Part shown: positions 28,912 to 37,421 of the stretch, in pieces
Numbering within the stretch: the first letter of the stretch is position 1
How the letters are laid out: every line of letters starts with the position of its first letter
Assembly: GCF_000507245.1 (NCBI RefSeq)
Contig: NC_023035.1
Span: forward strand, 2,709,570-2,773,569
Length of the DNA: 64,000 bases
From: Salinispira pacifica
Lineage (GTDB): Bacteria > Spirochaetota > Spirochaetia > DSM-27196 > Salinispiraceae
Reading direction: 5' to 3'
Notes under the pieces: generated by a model
Databases searched by the model: none
Told to the model about the DNA's origin: nothing
Seen by the model: the letters and a program-made list of their open reading frames with translations, nothing else
Program-made: the position numbers and the translations under genes

Positions 28912-28971
28912 ATGTAGAATACGGAAATATGCGGATGAATATTCGCATTGAGCTTGATTAATGGGATAATT

Positions 28972-28995
28972 ATGAGAAAAATAGTAGCATTATGA
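28972..28995 (+). other. Seven-codon upstream ORF overlapping the SulP start
   Basis: ATG at 28972 encodes M-R-K-I-V-A-L and stops with a TGA that overlaps the SulP start (ATGA). It could couple translation of SulP, which has no clear ribosome site of its own. It may also be chance. Confidence 0.3.
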
Positions 28996-30668
28996 ACGGA
29001 CTATTATCCGGAAGACTGAAAAGTCCCAATCCTTCAAAAGAGATTTTTGCCGGGGTTACCACTGCGGTGGTCTCCCTTCCCATGGCAGTGGCCTTCGGGG
29101 TGGCATCGGGAGCCGGCGCTCAGGCGGGGATATACGGCGCAGTTCTAGTGGGTTTTTTTGCTGCCATTTTCGGCGGCACCAACACGCTGATATCCGAACC
29201 CACCGGACCGATGACAGTGCTCATCGCCGCAGTGGTTGTGAGGATGACTTCCAGATATCCGGAATACGGACTTGCCATGGTGTTCACCGTGGTGATGGTG
29301 GCAGGTATCGTACAGATCCTCTTCGGGGTGTTTAAGCTGGGAAAGTATTTCACCATGATGCCGTATTCGGTGATCTCAGGATTTATGTCCGGCATCGGTC
29401 TGCTTTTGGTGTTCAACCAGCTGCCGGTACTGCTGGGTGCGGACAGCTCCGCCTCTACGGTATATGATGCCCTTTCCAGCATTCCCGGCCTGATTGCCGC
29501 CCCTTCTCCCGCCGAATGGCTTATCGGGTTTTTCGCCCTGGCGATTCTTTTTCTCACTCCCCGTCGGCTGGCCAGAAAAATCCCGCCCCAGCTGGTGGCG
29601 CTGGTTCTGGGCAGCCTGGGAGCCATCATTCTTTTTCCCGCCGGGGATGTACGGAGCATCGGTGAAATCGGCATAGGCCTGCCGAAGCTTGTGGTGCCCC
29701 ACATCCGTCCCTCCGAACTTGTTCAGATTCTCATTGACGGAACCATACTGGGAGTACTGGGAGCCATAGACTCCAGTCTTACCGCAATGATTGCCGACAG
29801 TCTCACCCGTGAGCATCATGACAGCAACAGGGAACTTATCGGACAGGGTGTGGGCAACATTGCTTCCGGTCTGTTCGGAGGACTTCCCGGCGCAGGGGCA
29901 ACCATGGGTACGGTTGTGAATATCCAAAGCGGCGCCAGAAGCCCCATGGCGGCCATAATCAGATCATTGGTGCTGGTGCTTTTCGTCTTTGTGCTTGCTC
30001 CGGTGATCGGTCATGTTCCCAGAGTTGTGCTGGCTGCCATAGCAGTTCGGGTGGGATTCAACATTCTCGACTGGAGTTTCCTGGGAAGGGCGCACAAAAT
30101 CTCCCGTACCGCAACTCTGATCATGTATGCGGTAATGATTCTCACCGTTTTTGTGGACCTCTTGGTTGCGGTGGCCGTGGGGGTGTTCATTGCCAATATT
30201 ATCACCATAGAACGTCTATCCGGTCATCCCGCCACCCGGGTACGAACCATCGACCCCAGCGGAGATCCGGTTGTTGTAAGCGCGGACGAACAGCGGATTC
30301 TTGAGCAGGCAGAGGGCGGTATTATCCTCTTCCACCTCAGCGGCCCCATGATATTCGGGGTGGCCCAGGCCATCGCCCGGGAAGCTTCCGCCATGGATGA
30401 GAATGCGGACGTCCTTCTGGTGGATCTGACCGAAGTATCATTTTTAAGTACCACTGTGGCACTGGGCCTGGAGAATCTCATCAACGAAACACTGGCCGAA
30501 GGCAAAACGGTAATAATCAGCGGTGCATCACCGGAGGTCAGGGAAAAACTGAAGCGCACCGGACTGAAACATGCCAACCTGGATTTTTATCAATCAAGAA
30601 TGGATGCCCTGAACCGGGGTCTTGAAGCGTCGGGAAAAATGAGCCAGGCTGGTAATTCATGTACATGA
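28992..30668 (+). CDS. SulP-family anion transporter with STAS domain
   Basis: Inner-membrane permease of 558 residues. The SulP core (about 15-420) has many hydrophobic helices, the signature region SEPTGPMTVLIAAVV and the segment GSGARSPMAA-like SGARSPMAAII. A cytoplasmic STAS domain follows (about 440-550; LVDLTEVSFLSTTV). Substrates in the family include sulfate, bicarbonate and dicarboxylates and cannot be told apart here. It starts 71 bp after the target duplication of the IS4 element, so its promoter may be altered. Its stop overlaps the nitrilase-like gene. Confidence 0.9.
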   Translation: MNGLLSGRLKSPNPSKEIFAGVTTAVVSLPMAVAFGVASGAGAQAGIYGAVLVGFFAAIFGGTNTLISEPTGPMTVLIAAVVVRMTSRYPEYGLAMVFTVVMVAGIVQILFGVFKLGKYFTMMPYSVISGFMSGIGLLLVFNQLPVLLGADSSASTVYDALSSIPGLIAAPSPAEWLIGFFALAILFLTPRRLARKIPPQLVALVLGSLGAIILFPAGDVRSIGEIGIGLPKLVVPHIRPSELVQILIDGTILGVLGAIDSSLTAMIADSLTREHHDSNRELIGQGVGNIASGLFGGLPGAGATMGTVVNIQSGARSPMAAIIRSLVLVLFVFVLAPVIGHVPRVVLAAIAVRVGFNILDWSFLGRAHKISRTATLIMYAVMILTVFVDLLVAVAVGVFIANIITIERLSGHPATRVRTIDPSGDPVVVSADEQRILEQAEGGIILFHLSGPMIFGVAQAIAREASAMDENADVLLVDLTEVSFLSTTVALGLENLINETLAEGKTVIISGASPEVREKLKRTGLKHANLDFYQSRMDALNRGLEASGKMSQAGNSCT

Positions 30669-31684
30669 ACTGCCCCGAAGAACCTGCGAAAGGAATTCGT
30701 CCCCCCTCTGGAGCCGGGAGTTTCATACTCGCTGCACTTGTTCTTTTCATCCTCGCCGGTCCCGCACTGCCGATGTTTGCAGATGAAACAGCCTCAGGCG
30801 GGGAAGGCAGTACCGCATTCAACATTGCCGGCATCCAGCTGGAAATATCTCCCGAACTATATGCCAGCGAAGCACACTTTATCAGCGAGATGGATCAGCA
30901 GATATCCGGACTGCTGGAAAAGGAAGCTGCGGATCTCATCGTGTTTCCGGAATACACCTCGGCATTTTTTCCCGCTTTCATGCTGCCGAACCGGATTCTC
31001 ACATCTGAACAGGCAACACTGGATCAAATTGCAGCCCATATCCGAAACCGCTTCCCCGCTGAAAGCATCCGGGATTTTCTTGTATCCCAATCCAGCCGGG
31101 ATACCATGGACCGAATCTGGGGAGGATTGGCACGGAAACATTCGGTGGCCATACTGGCGGGCAGCTACTTCGCCGCCCATCCCGGAAGCCGGGGCACTGA
31201 GCTGCGCAACCGAAGCATTCTGTATAATCACCACGGGAACGCCGTGTACAGTCAGGACAAGGTGTATCTTACGGAGTTTGAGCGCAGCATTCTGGGGCTT
31301 ACGCCGGGCCGGCTTTGGGAAGCCCGGCCCATAGAGTACCGGGGGCATACCCTGGCAGTGACCATCTGCCGGGACAGCTTTTTCCCCGCATGGGAGGAGA
31401 GGCTTGGAAAGGTGGATTTCTGGATCGATATTAAGGCAAACGGCACCGAATATGATGCCGAACAGGCTGAAGTCTTTGCCGAAGCCCTTCCCCGGAGAAT
31501 ACTCGACGGGCCGGCTGAAGAGGGCATGACCGTATGCTTAACCGGAAACTTCCTGGAGCTGTTCTGGGAGGGGTACTCTTCGGTGATCCGGGAATCGGAC
31601 AGCGGGAATATCATATACCTGAGCAGAAGCGATACTCCCCGGGATCAGGATATTATCCGCTATACCCTGGAACAGGGGCCATAA
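30659..31684 (+). CDS. Exported carbon-nitrogen hydrolase (nitrilase superfamily)
   Basis: Predicted amidohydrolase of 341 residues. An N-terminal hydrophobic segment (about 21-40) ending near MFADE suggests export or a membrane anchor, unusual since most nitrilases are cytoplasmic. The catalytic triad is visible as Glu in VFPEYTS, Lys in YSQDKVYL and Cys in VTICRDSFFP. The gene overlaps the SulP stop by 10 bases (a second ATG at 30665 gives a 4-base overlap), so the two are co-translated. The substrate is unknown; a link to the transported anion is not evident. Confidence 0.82.
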   Translation: MYMNCPEEPAKGIRPPSGAGSFILAALVLFILAGPALPMFADETASGGEGSTAFNIAGIQLEISPELYASEAHFISEMDQQISGLLEKEAADLIVFPEYTSAFFPAFMLPNRILTSEQATLDQIAAHIRNRFPAESIRDFLVSQSSRDTMDRIWGGLARKHSVAILAGSYFAAHPGSRGTELRNRSILYNHHGNAVYSQDKVYLTEFERSILGLTPGRLWEARPIEYRGHTLAVTICRDSFFPAWEERLGKVDFWIDIKANGTEYDAEQAEVFAEALPRRILDGPAEEGMTVCLTGNFLELFWEGYSSVIRESDSGNIIYLSRSDTPRDQDIIRYTLEQGP

Positions 31685-31753
31685 GTATAGCCCGGAGAAA
31701 GGACCATGCCCCGCCGATGGTTGTTCGTCAGGTGTTTATTCATCACGTGTTTT

Positions 31754-34700
31754 TCATCCCGGTTCATCACCCGGCAGCTGAAAATCCACCTCTGCAACCG
31801 ATCCGCCATCGTTGTATTGGCGAAATTCGCCCCTCAGTTGGGAAGCAAGACTCTTCACCAGATCCATCCCGATCCCGCTGTATGTTGATTCAAGGATATC
31901 ATCCGGATAGCCGGATCCGTTATCCCGGTAGCTGTAGCGAAGTTTCCCGTCATCAAGATGCTTTACGGCGATGCGGATGGTCGGCGAAGGCATACCCTCC
32001 TTGAAGGCATATTTCAGGCTGTTGGTAATCAGTTCGACGGTCATGAGTCCCAGGGATATGGCGCTGTTGATGGGAACCGTCGTTTTCTCCACATCCTCAT
32101 AAAACAGAATATTGGAGCTTCCGGTATCCGCAAAACGGAGCACCGCATCCGCCAGCCGGGGAAGGTAAAACTCAAGCTCAATACTGGTGAGATCCTCATG
32201 CTCGTATAACTCCCGGTGAATCAACGCCATTGAGCGAATCCTGGACTGAATATCCCGGAGCATGCTTCGCTGACTGCTGTCGGCCACACGGTTGAGCTGA
32301 AGTTCAATTAATCCGGTTACCATGTTGAAATTGTTCTTCACCCGGTGATGAATTTCTTTGACCAGCATGTCCCGTTCCCGTATTTGGCGTTCCAGGGAAA
32401 GTTCAGCCTGTTTGCGGTCGTTCACGTTGATTACCAGGCCCACAAGACGTGAGGCTGCGCCTTCATCATCATATTCAACGATCCGGCCCCTGTCCCAGTA
32501 CCATACATAATTTCCGTCTTTGGTGCGGATTCTGTACTCGGAATCGTATGCCGGGATCTTCCCTTCAAGATGATGGCGCATTGACTGAAGATTTGCCTCT
32601 GAATCCTCGGGATGAACCAGCTCAAGAAACGCTTCAAGGGTACGGGGGAAGGAGTCCGGGTCATAGCCAAGCATGGTGACCTTGGCATCGGAGAAATTCA
32701 CTTCTCCAGTGTCCTTCCGCCACTCCCACCAGGCAAGTTTTCCCCCGTAGAGGGCAGTCTCCATCCGGGCATTGGCCAGCTCAAGCTCCCGATCCTTTTC
32801 TGCCATCTGCACATTAATGCTTTTAATCTCCGCATATGCAACCTGCAGTTCCTCGTTGCTGGCCTGCAGCTCTTCGTTGGATGTTTCCAGCTCCTCGTTG
32901 GTGGACTGGAGCTCTTCATTGGTGGACTGGAGCTCTTCGTTCAGACTCTGGAGTTCTTCATTGGAGGTTTCCAGTTCTTCGATGTAATTTTGGAGATTCT
33001 GCCGGTTGGTTGATAGCTCCAGCTCCAGTTCGTTAATGCGCTCATTATCTGAATTCCCGCCGCTGCCGTGCTGGGTAAGGCCCTGCACGCCGCCCTGAAT
33101 GTTCAAACGCTCAAACTCGATCAGATAATAGCTTTTCATCTGGGCGCTGTAGACCAGGGGCCGTATGCGGATGCGCAGGAAGTGATCGACTTCCTCAGGG
33201 AAAAAGCGTTTAAACGGGGTCTCAGCCTTCACATGATTACGGATTGCCTGGGTCATAAGATGCTGCAGCTCTGCCTTCAATTCCGGCCTGAGCATATTCA
33301 TGAACTGATTGGAAAACATCCCCTCCTGCAGTCCAATGTAGGTTTCAAGATTTCCTGACAGCTGAATCAGCTCCATCTTCCCGTTCACCACCACAAAGGG
33401 ATGCCCCAAATCGGCATATAGGGTTTCCTGTATATTACTTTTCAAATCCACCGGTTCGTCACCACCACCTGCGCCCGGGGAGCTTTTACCGAATCCGGAG
33501 TGGGATCTGTATAAACTGGATGGGATCACCGTATCGAAGACTCTTTGAAACACCCGGTGTTTGGAATCCAGGACGGTGAACAGATCATTGAACTGCCCGA
33601 TTGTCTCACTCTTGCCTAAAAACAGGATACCTTTGGGAAGCAGGGAATAATGAAGGATGGGCATGAGCTGGCGCTGTGTTTTCTGGGAAAAATAAATCAG
33701 CAGATTCCTGCAGCTGATCATATTCAGCCGCAGAAACGGCGGGTTTTCCACCAGATCATGGCGGCTGAACAGAATATTTTGCCGGATATGTTTGCTGATC
33801 TGTACCCCGTCATGTGTTTTGGAAAAGTACTTTTCCCGGTACTCTTCGGGGACATTTACCAGACTCTCCGCCGGAAACACTCCTTTTCGTGCCGTTTCAA
33901 TGGCGGATTCATCAATATCCGTGGCGAAAATCTGGACTTTCATGGTCAGATCCAGTTCTTCCAGTATTTCATTGATAAGTATGGCCAACGAGTACGGTTC
34001 CTCACCGCTGGAACAGCCCGGGACCCACAACCTGAAACTGTCCCCCCCGGACATCTGCAGAAACGCATCTTTCAGATGCTTACTCAGTACCTGAAATGTC
34101 TCCGGATCCCGGAAAAACTGGGTTACACCGATCAGAAGCATCTGAAAGAGGTTTTGAAGCTCTGCGGGGTTTTCCTTGATATAGTCCAGGTATTCCCCCA
34201 CATCTGTTTTTTTCAGAGCAAGAATCCGCTTGATAATTCTACGGCGGATGGTGGTATCCTTGTATCCCCGGAAATCAACCCCGCTGTGCCGGGAAAGGCG
34301 GTTGATCACCTGCTTGAATTGCTCATCGTTTAATTCCTGAGGACTCAGTTTGGAATCATCAAGGGAAAGGAGGGAAGCCAGTTCCTTTCCCATCTGTTCG
34401 GGACTCAGGATCAGGTCGGCCTTTCCAAGCTGGATTGCAGCATGGGGCATCCCGTCATACCGGGCTGTGCCGGGATCCTGGGCCATGCAGTATCCCCCGG
34501 CATCCCGAATTTCCCGGAGGCCGATCCCCCCGTCCTGGCCCGTGCCTGAGAGAACAATTCCCACTGCACGCTCGGGAACATCAACTGCCAGAGAATGAAA
34601 TAAAATGTTCACAGACGGCTTGGGACCGATGGTATTTACCGGCTTGTGAAGATGCAGCACCCCCTGGCGGACAAGCGCATCGTTATCCGGTGGTGTAATG

Positions 34701-34930
34701 TAAATGGTGTTCGCCTGCAGCTCTTCACCATCTGAAATTTCACGCACTTCTCTGCTGGTTACCCTGGAGAGGAGATCCCGCAACCGGCTTTTGTAACTGG
34801 GAGAAAGATGCTGGGCAATAATAAAGGCCGAATGGGATAAATCTTCCGGAATATTCGATAATAGTTCCTGAAGTGCTTCCAACCCGCCTGCTGATGCACC
34901 GATCCCGATTATGTACTCTGGCTTCTGCAT
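31754..34930 (-). CDS. CheB-CheR-PAS-histidine kinase fusion
   Basis: Multidomain protein of 1058 residues. Order: CheB methylesterase (about 5-185; catalytic GIGASAGGLEAL and LSGTGQDGG), CheR methyltransferase (about 200-470; VTQFFRDPE, WVPGCSSGEEPYSLAI), a linker domain (485-610), a coiled coil of repeated SNEELQ/TNEELQ units (about 640-700), PAS (715-830), HisKA_2 with EIHHRVKNNFN, and HATPase with ELITNSLKYAF. No receiver domain precedes CheB and no response regulator lies adjacent. Family members act in stress or light signalling rather than in receptor adaptation. It converges on the nitrilase-like gene. Confidence 0.93.
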   Translation of the reverse strand: MQKPEYIIGIGASAGGLEALQELLSNIPEDLSHSAFIIAQHLSPSYKSRLRDLLSRVTSREVREISDGEELQANTIYITPPDNDALVRQGVLHLHKPVNTIGPKPSVNILFHSLAVDVPERAVGIVLSGTGQDGGIGLREIRDAGGYCMAQDPGTARYDGMPHAAIQLGKADLILSPEQMGKELASLLSLDDSKLSPQELNDEQFKQVINRLSRHSGVDFRGYKDTTIRRRIIKRILALKKTDVGEYLDYIKENPAELQNLFQMLLIGVTQFFRDPETFQVLSKHLKDAFLQMSGGDSFRLWVPGCSSGEEPYSLAILINEILEELDLTMKVQIFATDIDESAIETARKGVFPAESLVNVPEEYREKYFSKTHDGVQISKHIRQNILFSRHDLVENPPFLRLNMISCRNLLIYFSQKTQRQLMPILHYSLLPKGILFLGKSETIGQFNDLFTVLDSKHRVFQRVFDTVIPSSLYRSHSGFGKSSPGAGGGDEPVDLKSNIQETLYADLGHPFVVVNGKMELIQLSGNLETYIGLQEGMFSNQFMNMLRPELKAELQHLMTQAIRNHVKAETPFKRFFPEEVDHFLRIRIRPLVYSAQMKSYYLIEFERLNIQGGVQGLTQHGSGGNSDNERINELELELSTNRQNLQNYIEELETSNEELQSLNEELQSTNEELQSTNEELETSNEELQASNEELQVAYAEIKSINVQMAEKDRELELANARMETALYGGKLAWWEWRKDTGEVNFSDAKVTMLGYDPDSFPRTLEAFLELVHPEDSEANLQSMRHHLEGKIPAYDSEYRIRTKDGNYVWYWDRGRIVEYDDEGAASRLVGLVINVNDRKQAELSLERQIRERDMLVKEIHHRVKNNFNMVTGLIELQLNRVADSSQRSMLRDIQSRIRSMALIHRELYEHEDLTSIELEFYLPRLADAVLRFADTGSSNILFYEDVEKTTVPINSAISLGLMTVELITNSLKYAFKEGMPSPTIRIAVKHLDDGKLRYSYRDNGSGYPDDILESTYSGIGMDLVKSLASQLRGEFRQYNDGGSVAEVDFQLPGDEPG

Positions 34931-35015
34931 ATATCACATTATAATCGGCATCCATTGTTGCGTGAACCATAGGCAGAAAAAAACAGGCGGCAACCGGATC
35001 CCGTGTACCCGCCCT

Positions 35016-36011
35016 TCAGAAATCATAGTCCTCTTTGAATATGGTGTCATAATATTCCGGCCGGTAGGCCTTTAAAACATATAACACCCGATACGTGTTC
35101 ATCCGGCTGGGTTTCCCGGCTTCCTCCATATGGAAAAAAACCTTTCCCGGGTATCTGCCCTGATTGTTCCAGCGTCCGTCCGCTCTTTGTTTATCCACTA
35201 AGACATTCAGCGCTTCCTCCATCCTTGGATCGTAGGGGCGTCCATGCCGGGCAAAGTACTCAAGGGCCCGCAGAATATCGTATTTCCAGCGTACCGGAAA
35301 GGAAAGCAGCAGCATTGCCGGATCAATCACCTCCCCGCTGGTCTGAGAACGGAACAGCCTCTTTTTCAGGATAAACTCCTCTCCGGAAGCGATTGCAGAT
35401 GCGATCTCCTCTTTCCGGTAGCCGCTTTCAAGAGACTGATACATCTGAAACGCTTCCAGCACCGAAAGAGTGGAATGGAGAGAGCTGTGGGAATCTCCCC
35501 GGTCCCAGTTGCAGTTAAACCCGCCGTCAGAATAGCGTGTGTGAAGAATGTAATCGATAATGGCCCGGGAGGCGGGTGAGTCCTTTCCGCTGTATGCCTG
35601 TACATCCAGCATCATGGCTGCAACGCAGAGATCCAGCGGGCGGCTCTTTCTTCCGCCGGGCCGGGAATGGTCGGGACTGACATTCTTTCGCTCTGCGGGC
35701 TGGTTTTCCCACTGGGTCTCTATTAAATCAGCCACGGCTTTTCTGAACACAGGATGTTCGGGGGGGATGCACAGATCCTTGAGACTTCGCAAGCTGTAAT
35801 GGGTGCTGATCCATTTGGGCGAATACCATCCGCCGCCCCACATGCCGGTTTTTTCATCATAGTGTTCAAGGAGCCGTGCAGCCCACCCCTCCAATCCCAG
35901 CCTTCTTTGCAGAAGGCGGATTTGCACCTGGGGTGCATGTACCAGAAGATCCCGGTGCACCATATATCTGATGGACACATCGCCCTCAAGCAGCCAGTCG
36001 AATAACAGCAT
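35016..36011 (-). CDS. Alpha-toroid protein of unknown function (terpenoid cyclase/prenyltransferase-like fold)
   Basis: Soluble protein of 331 residues. Repeated helical segments ending in G-G/W motifs (GMWGGGWYSPKWIS, YSDGGFNCNW, RADGRWNN) resemble the alpha/alpha toroid of squalene-hopene cyclases and prenyltransferases. The DxDD motif of cyclases is not visible, and the length is half that of a cyclase. A good ribosome site GAGGTG precedes ATG 36011. Enzyme activity cannot be assigned. Flanked by the CheB-CheR fusion and the metal exporter on the same strand. Confidence 0.6.
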   Translation of the reverse strand: MLLFDWLLEGDVSIRYMVHRDLLVHAPQVQIRLLQRRLGLEGWAARLLEHYDEKTGMWGGGWYSPKWISTHYSLRSLKDLCIPPEHPVFRKAVADLIETQWENQPAERKNVSPDHSRPGGRKSRPLDLCVAAMMLDVQAYSGKDSPASRAIIDYILHTRYSDGGFNCNWDRGDSHSSLHSTLSVLEAFQMYQSLESGYRKEEIASAIASGEEFILKKRLFRSQTSGEVIDPAMLLLSFPVRWKYDILRALEYFARHGRPYDPRMEEALNVLVDKQRADGRWNNQGRYPGKVFFHMEEAGKPSRMNTYRVLYVLKAYRPEYYDTIFKEDYDF

Positions 36012-36078
36012 ATATCACCTCAAATATTGAGTAGTCTTATCAGAATAACACGGAAGAGGGGCGGAGTGGAGGAAACAA

Positions 36079-37164
36079 TCATCCTCCAAGCAGCGGCAGA
36101 AGCAGCAACAACGCCACAGTTGCAATACCCGCCATGGAAACCGTCTCAAGAATCATGGAAAGCCTTTCTCCCCAGCCTGTTGATAATGTATCTACCGCTG
36201 CATCCCTGCCTTTGATAAGTGCAACGGTCAATATCGCCATGCTGATGAACCCTCCCAGGGAGACTCCTGCAACGAGAAAGATGGAATGCAAAATCATATC
36301 GTTCACCAGACCAAACAGGAGTATCACCGTACTCACCGGACAGGGGATCAAGCCGATAGTAAGGGCGAGAACCCAGGGAGCTCGCCTATCCCGGGGATCC
36401 CGGCGCTGTGAATGCATTTCAGAGGGCGATTCTGACGGGCCATTATCATCTTGATGATCATGTTCATGTGAATGACTATGATGTGAATGTCCGTGATGTG
36501 AATGTCCGTGATGTGAATGACGATGATGAAAAAGGTGTGAAAGCAGATGCCAGAGACTGAAAATAATAATAATGCTGTAGCTGATAATCTGAATGACTTC
36601 ACTTACTCGTCCCTGCAGATGGGAAAAGCTCACCGACAAAATCCCGTATCCGCCGAATACCAGCAATGCGGCGGAGAGACTGTCGACGATATTTATTCCG
36701 CCGGCGAGTATCAATCCTTGTGTTATGGAAGCTCTCCGGCTGCCGATGTAGCTGAAGGTAAACAACTTGCCGTGACCCGGTCCCAGAACGTGAAGCATCC
36801 CGAAAAGCACAGCCAATACGATGCTGATAAAGATTGCCCGCCCTCCGCCTTCATTCTGTATGGCCATACTGTATTCGGAAATGCCCCGGTTGAGCTCACG
36901 TGACCAATTCAGAAAAAAATCCGGGAGATTTCCTGAGTAGATCTGTACCTGTGTCGATTCCTCCGATCCCTGGGAACGAAACGGATCCTGGGCAAAAAGG
37001 GGGCTTTGGGCAAAGCCGATCCCGATGAACAAAGCAAATATGAAGAGTATCAGTGGTTTTTTCAAAATTCCCGCCATTCTGGTATTCGTATTCAGTGCAC
37101 CGAAGCTTGTGAAAGGCCCGTGGGCAGCTCCCGGCAGCATGTAATATGGAGCATAGAGATCCAT
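36079..37164 (-). CDS. NicO/RcnA-type nickel-cobalt exporter
   Basis: Membrane protein of 361 residues. A signal-like hydrophobic start follows MAGILKKPLILF, which could itself be the true start at 37077; AGGAA nine bases before 37164 favours the longer form. About six further helices include LHVLGPGHGKLFTF and IGLIPCPVSTVILLF, as in NicO-family metal exporters. A cytoplasmic loop is rich in His (HHGHSHHGHSHHSHSHEHDH) and likely binds metal. It is divergent from the ZnuA-type gene. Metal specificity is unknown; zinc is possible from context. Confidence 0.8.
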   Translation of the reverse strand: MDLYAPYYMLPGAAHGPFTSFGALNTNTRMAGILKKPLILFIFALFIGIGFAQSPLFAQDPFRSQGSEESTQVQIYSGNLPDFFLNWSRELNRGISEYSMAIQNEGGGRAIFISIVLAVLFGMLHVLGPGHGKLFTFSYIGSRRASITQGLILAGGINIVDSLSAALLVFGGYGILSVSFSHLQGRVSEVIQIISYSIIIIFSLWHLLSHLFHHRHSHHGHSHHGHSHHSHSHEHDHQDDNGPSESPSEMHSQRRDPRDRRAPWVLALTIGLIPCPVSTVILLFGLVNDMILHSIFLVAGVSLGGFISMAILTVALIKGRDAAVDTLSTGWGERLSMILETVSMAGIATVALLLLLPLLGG

Positions 37165-37292
37165 GCCACAATATTCCTGCCATCATATTCCTGCCCCCAA
37201 ATATATAGCCACGCCGGGGCCTCGAAGACACAATAATTGTATTTTACAATCTTTGCTGCACTGTTTCAGCAATATGCAGAATAAAACAGGCC

Positions 37293-37326
37293 TTGACAAC
37301 ACGTATTACAAAGTAATATTCTCATA
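37293..37326 (+). promoter_or_regulatory. Probable znuA promoter
   Basis: TTGACA at 37293-37298 is followed 18 bp on by TATTCT; an alternative -10 TAATAT lies at 15 bp. The first of two metalloregulator-like dyads lies inside the promoter. Confidence 0.6.
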
Positions 37327-37346
37327 AAAGTATTATTTAGTAATAC
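37303..37346. promoter_or_regulatory. Two tandem dyad operators upstream of znuA
   Basis: GTATTACAAAGTAATAT (37303-37319) and GTATTATTTAGTAATAC (37330-37346) share the form GTATTA-N5-TAATAC, perfect in the second copy. Their centres are 27 bp apart. Position over and just after the promoter suggests a metal-dependent repressor (Zur-, MntR- or TroR-like). The regulator is not encoded in this window. Confidence 0.7.
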
Positions 37347-37421
37347 CATTCCCGGCACAGTTCCAAGTCCTGGGACTGTGCACAGTCCATCGGGAAAAAC
37401 CAATCTGAAGGAAGGTTAGCA

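Noticed and set aside
36470-36530. Near-repeats of about 15-18 bp in the exporter gene
   Set aside because: They encode the His-rich loop of the NicO-type protein and need no separate explanation.
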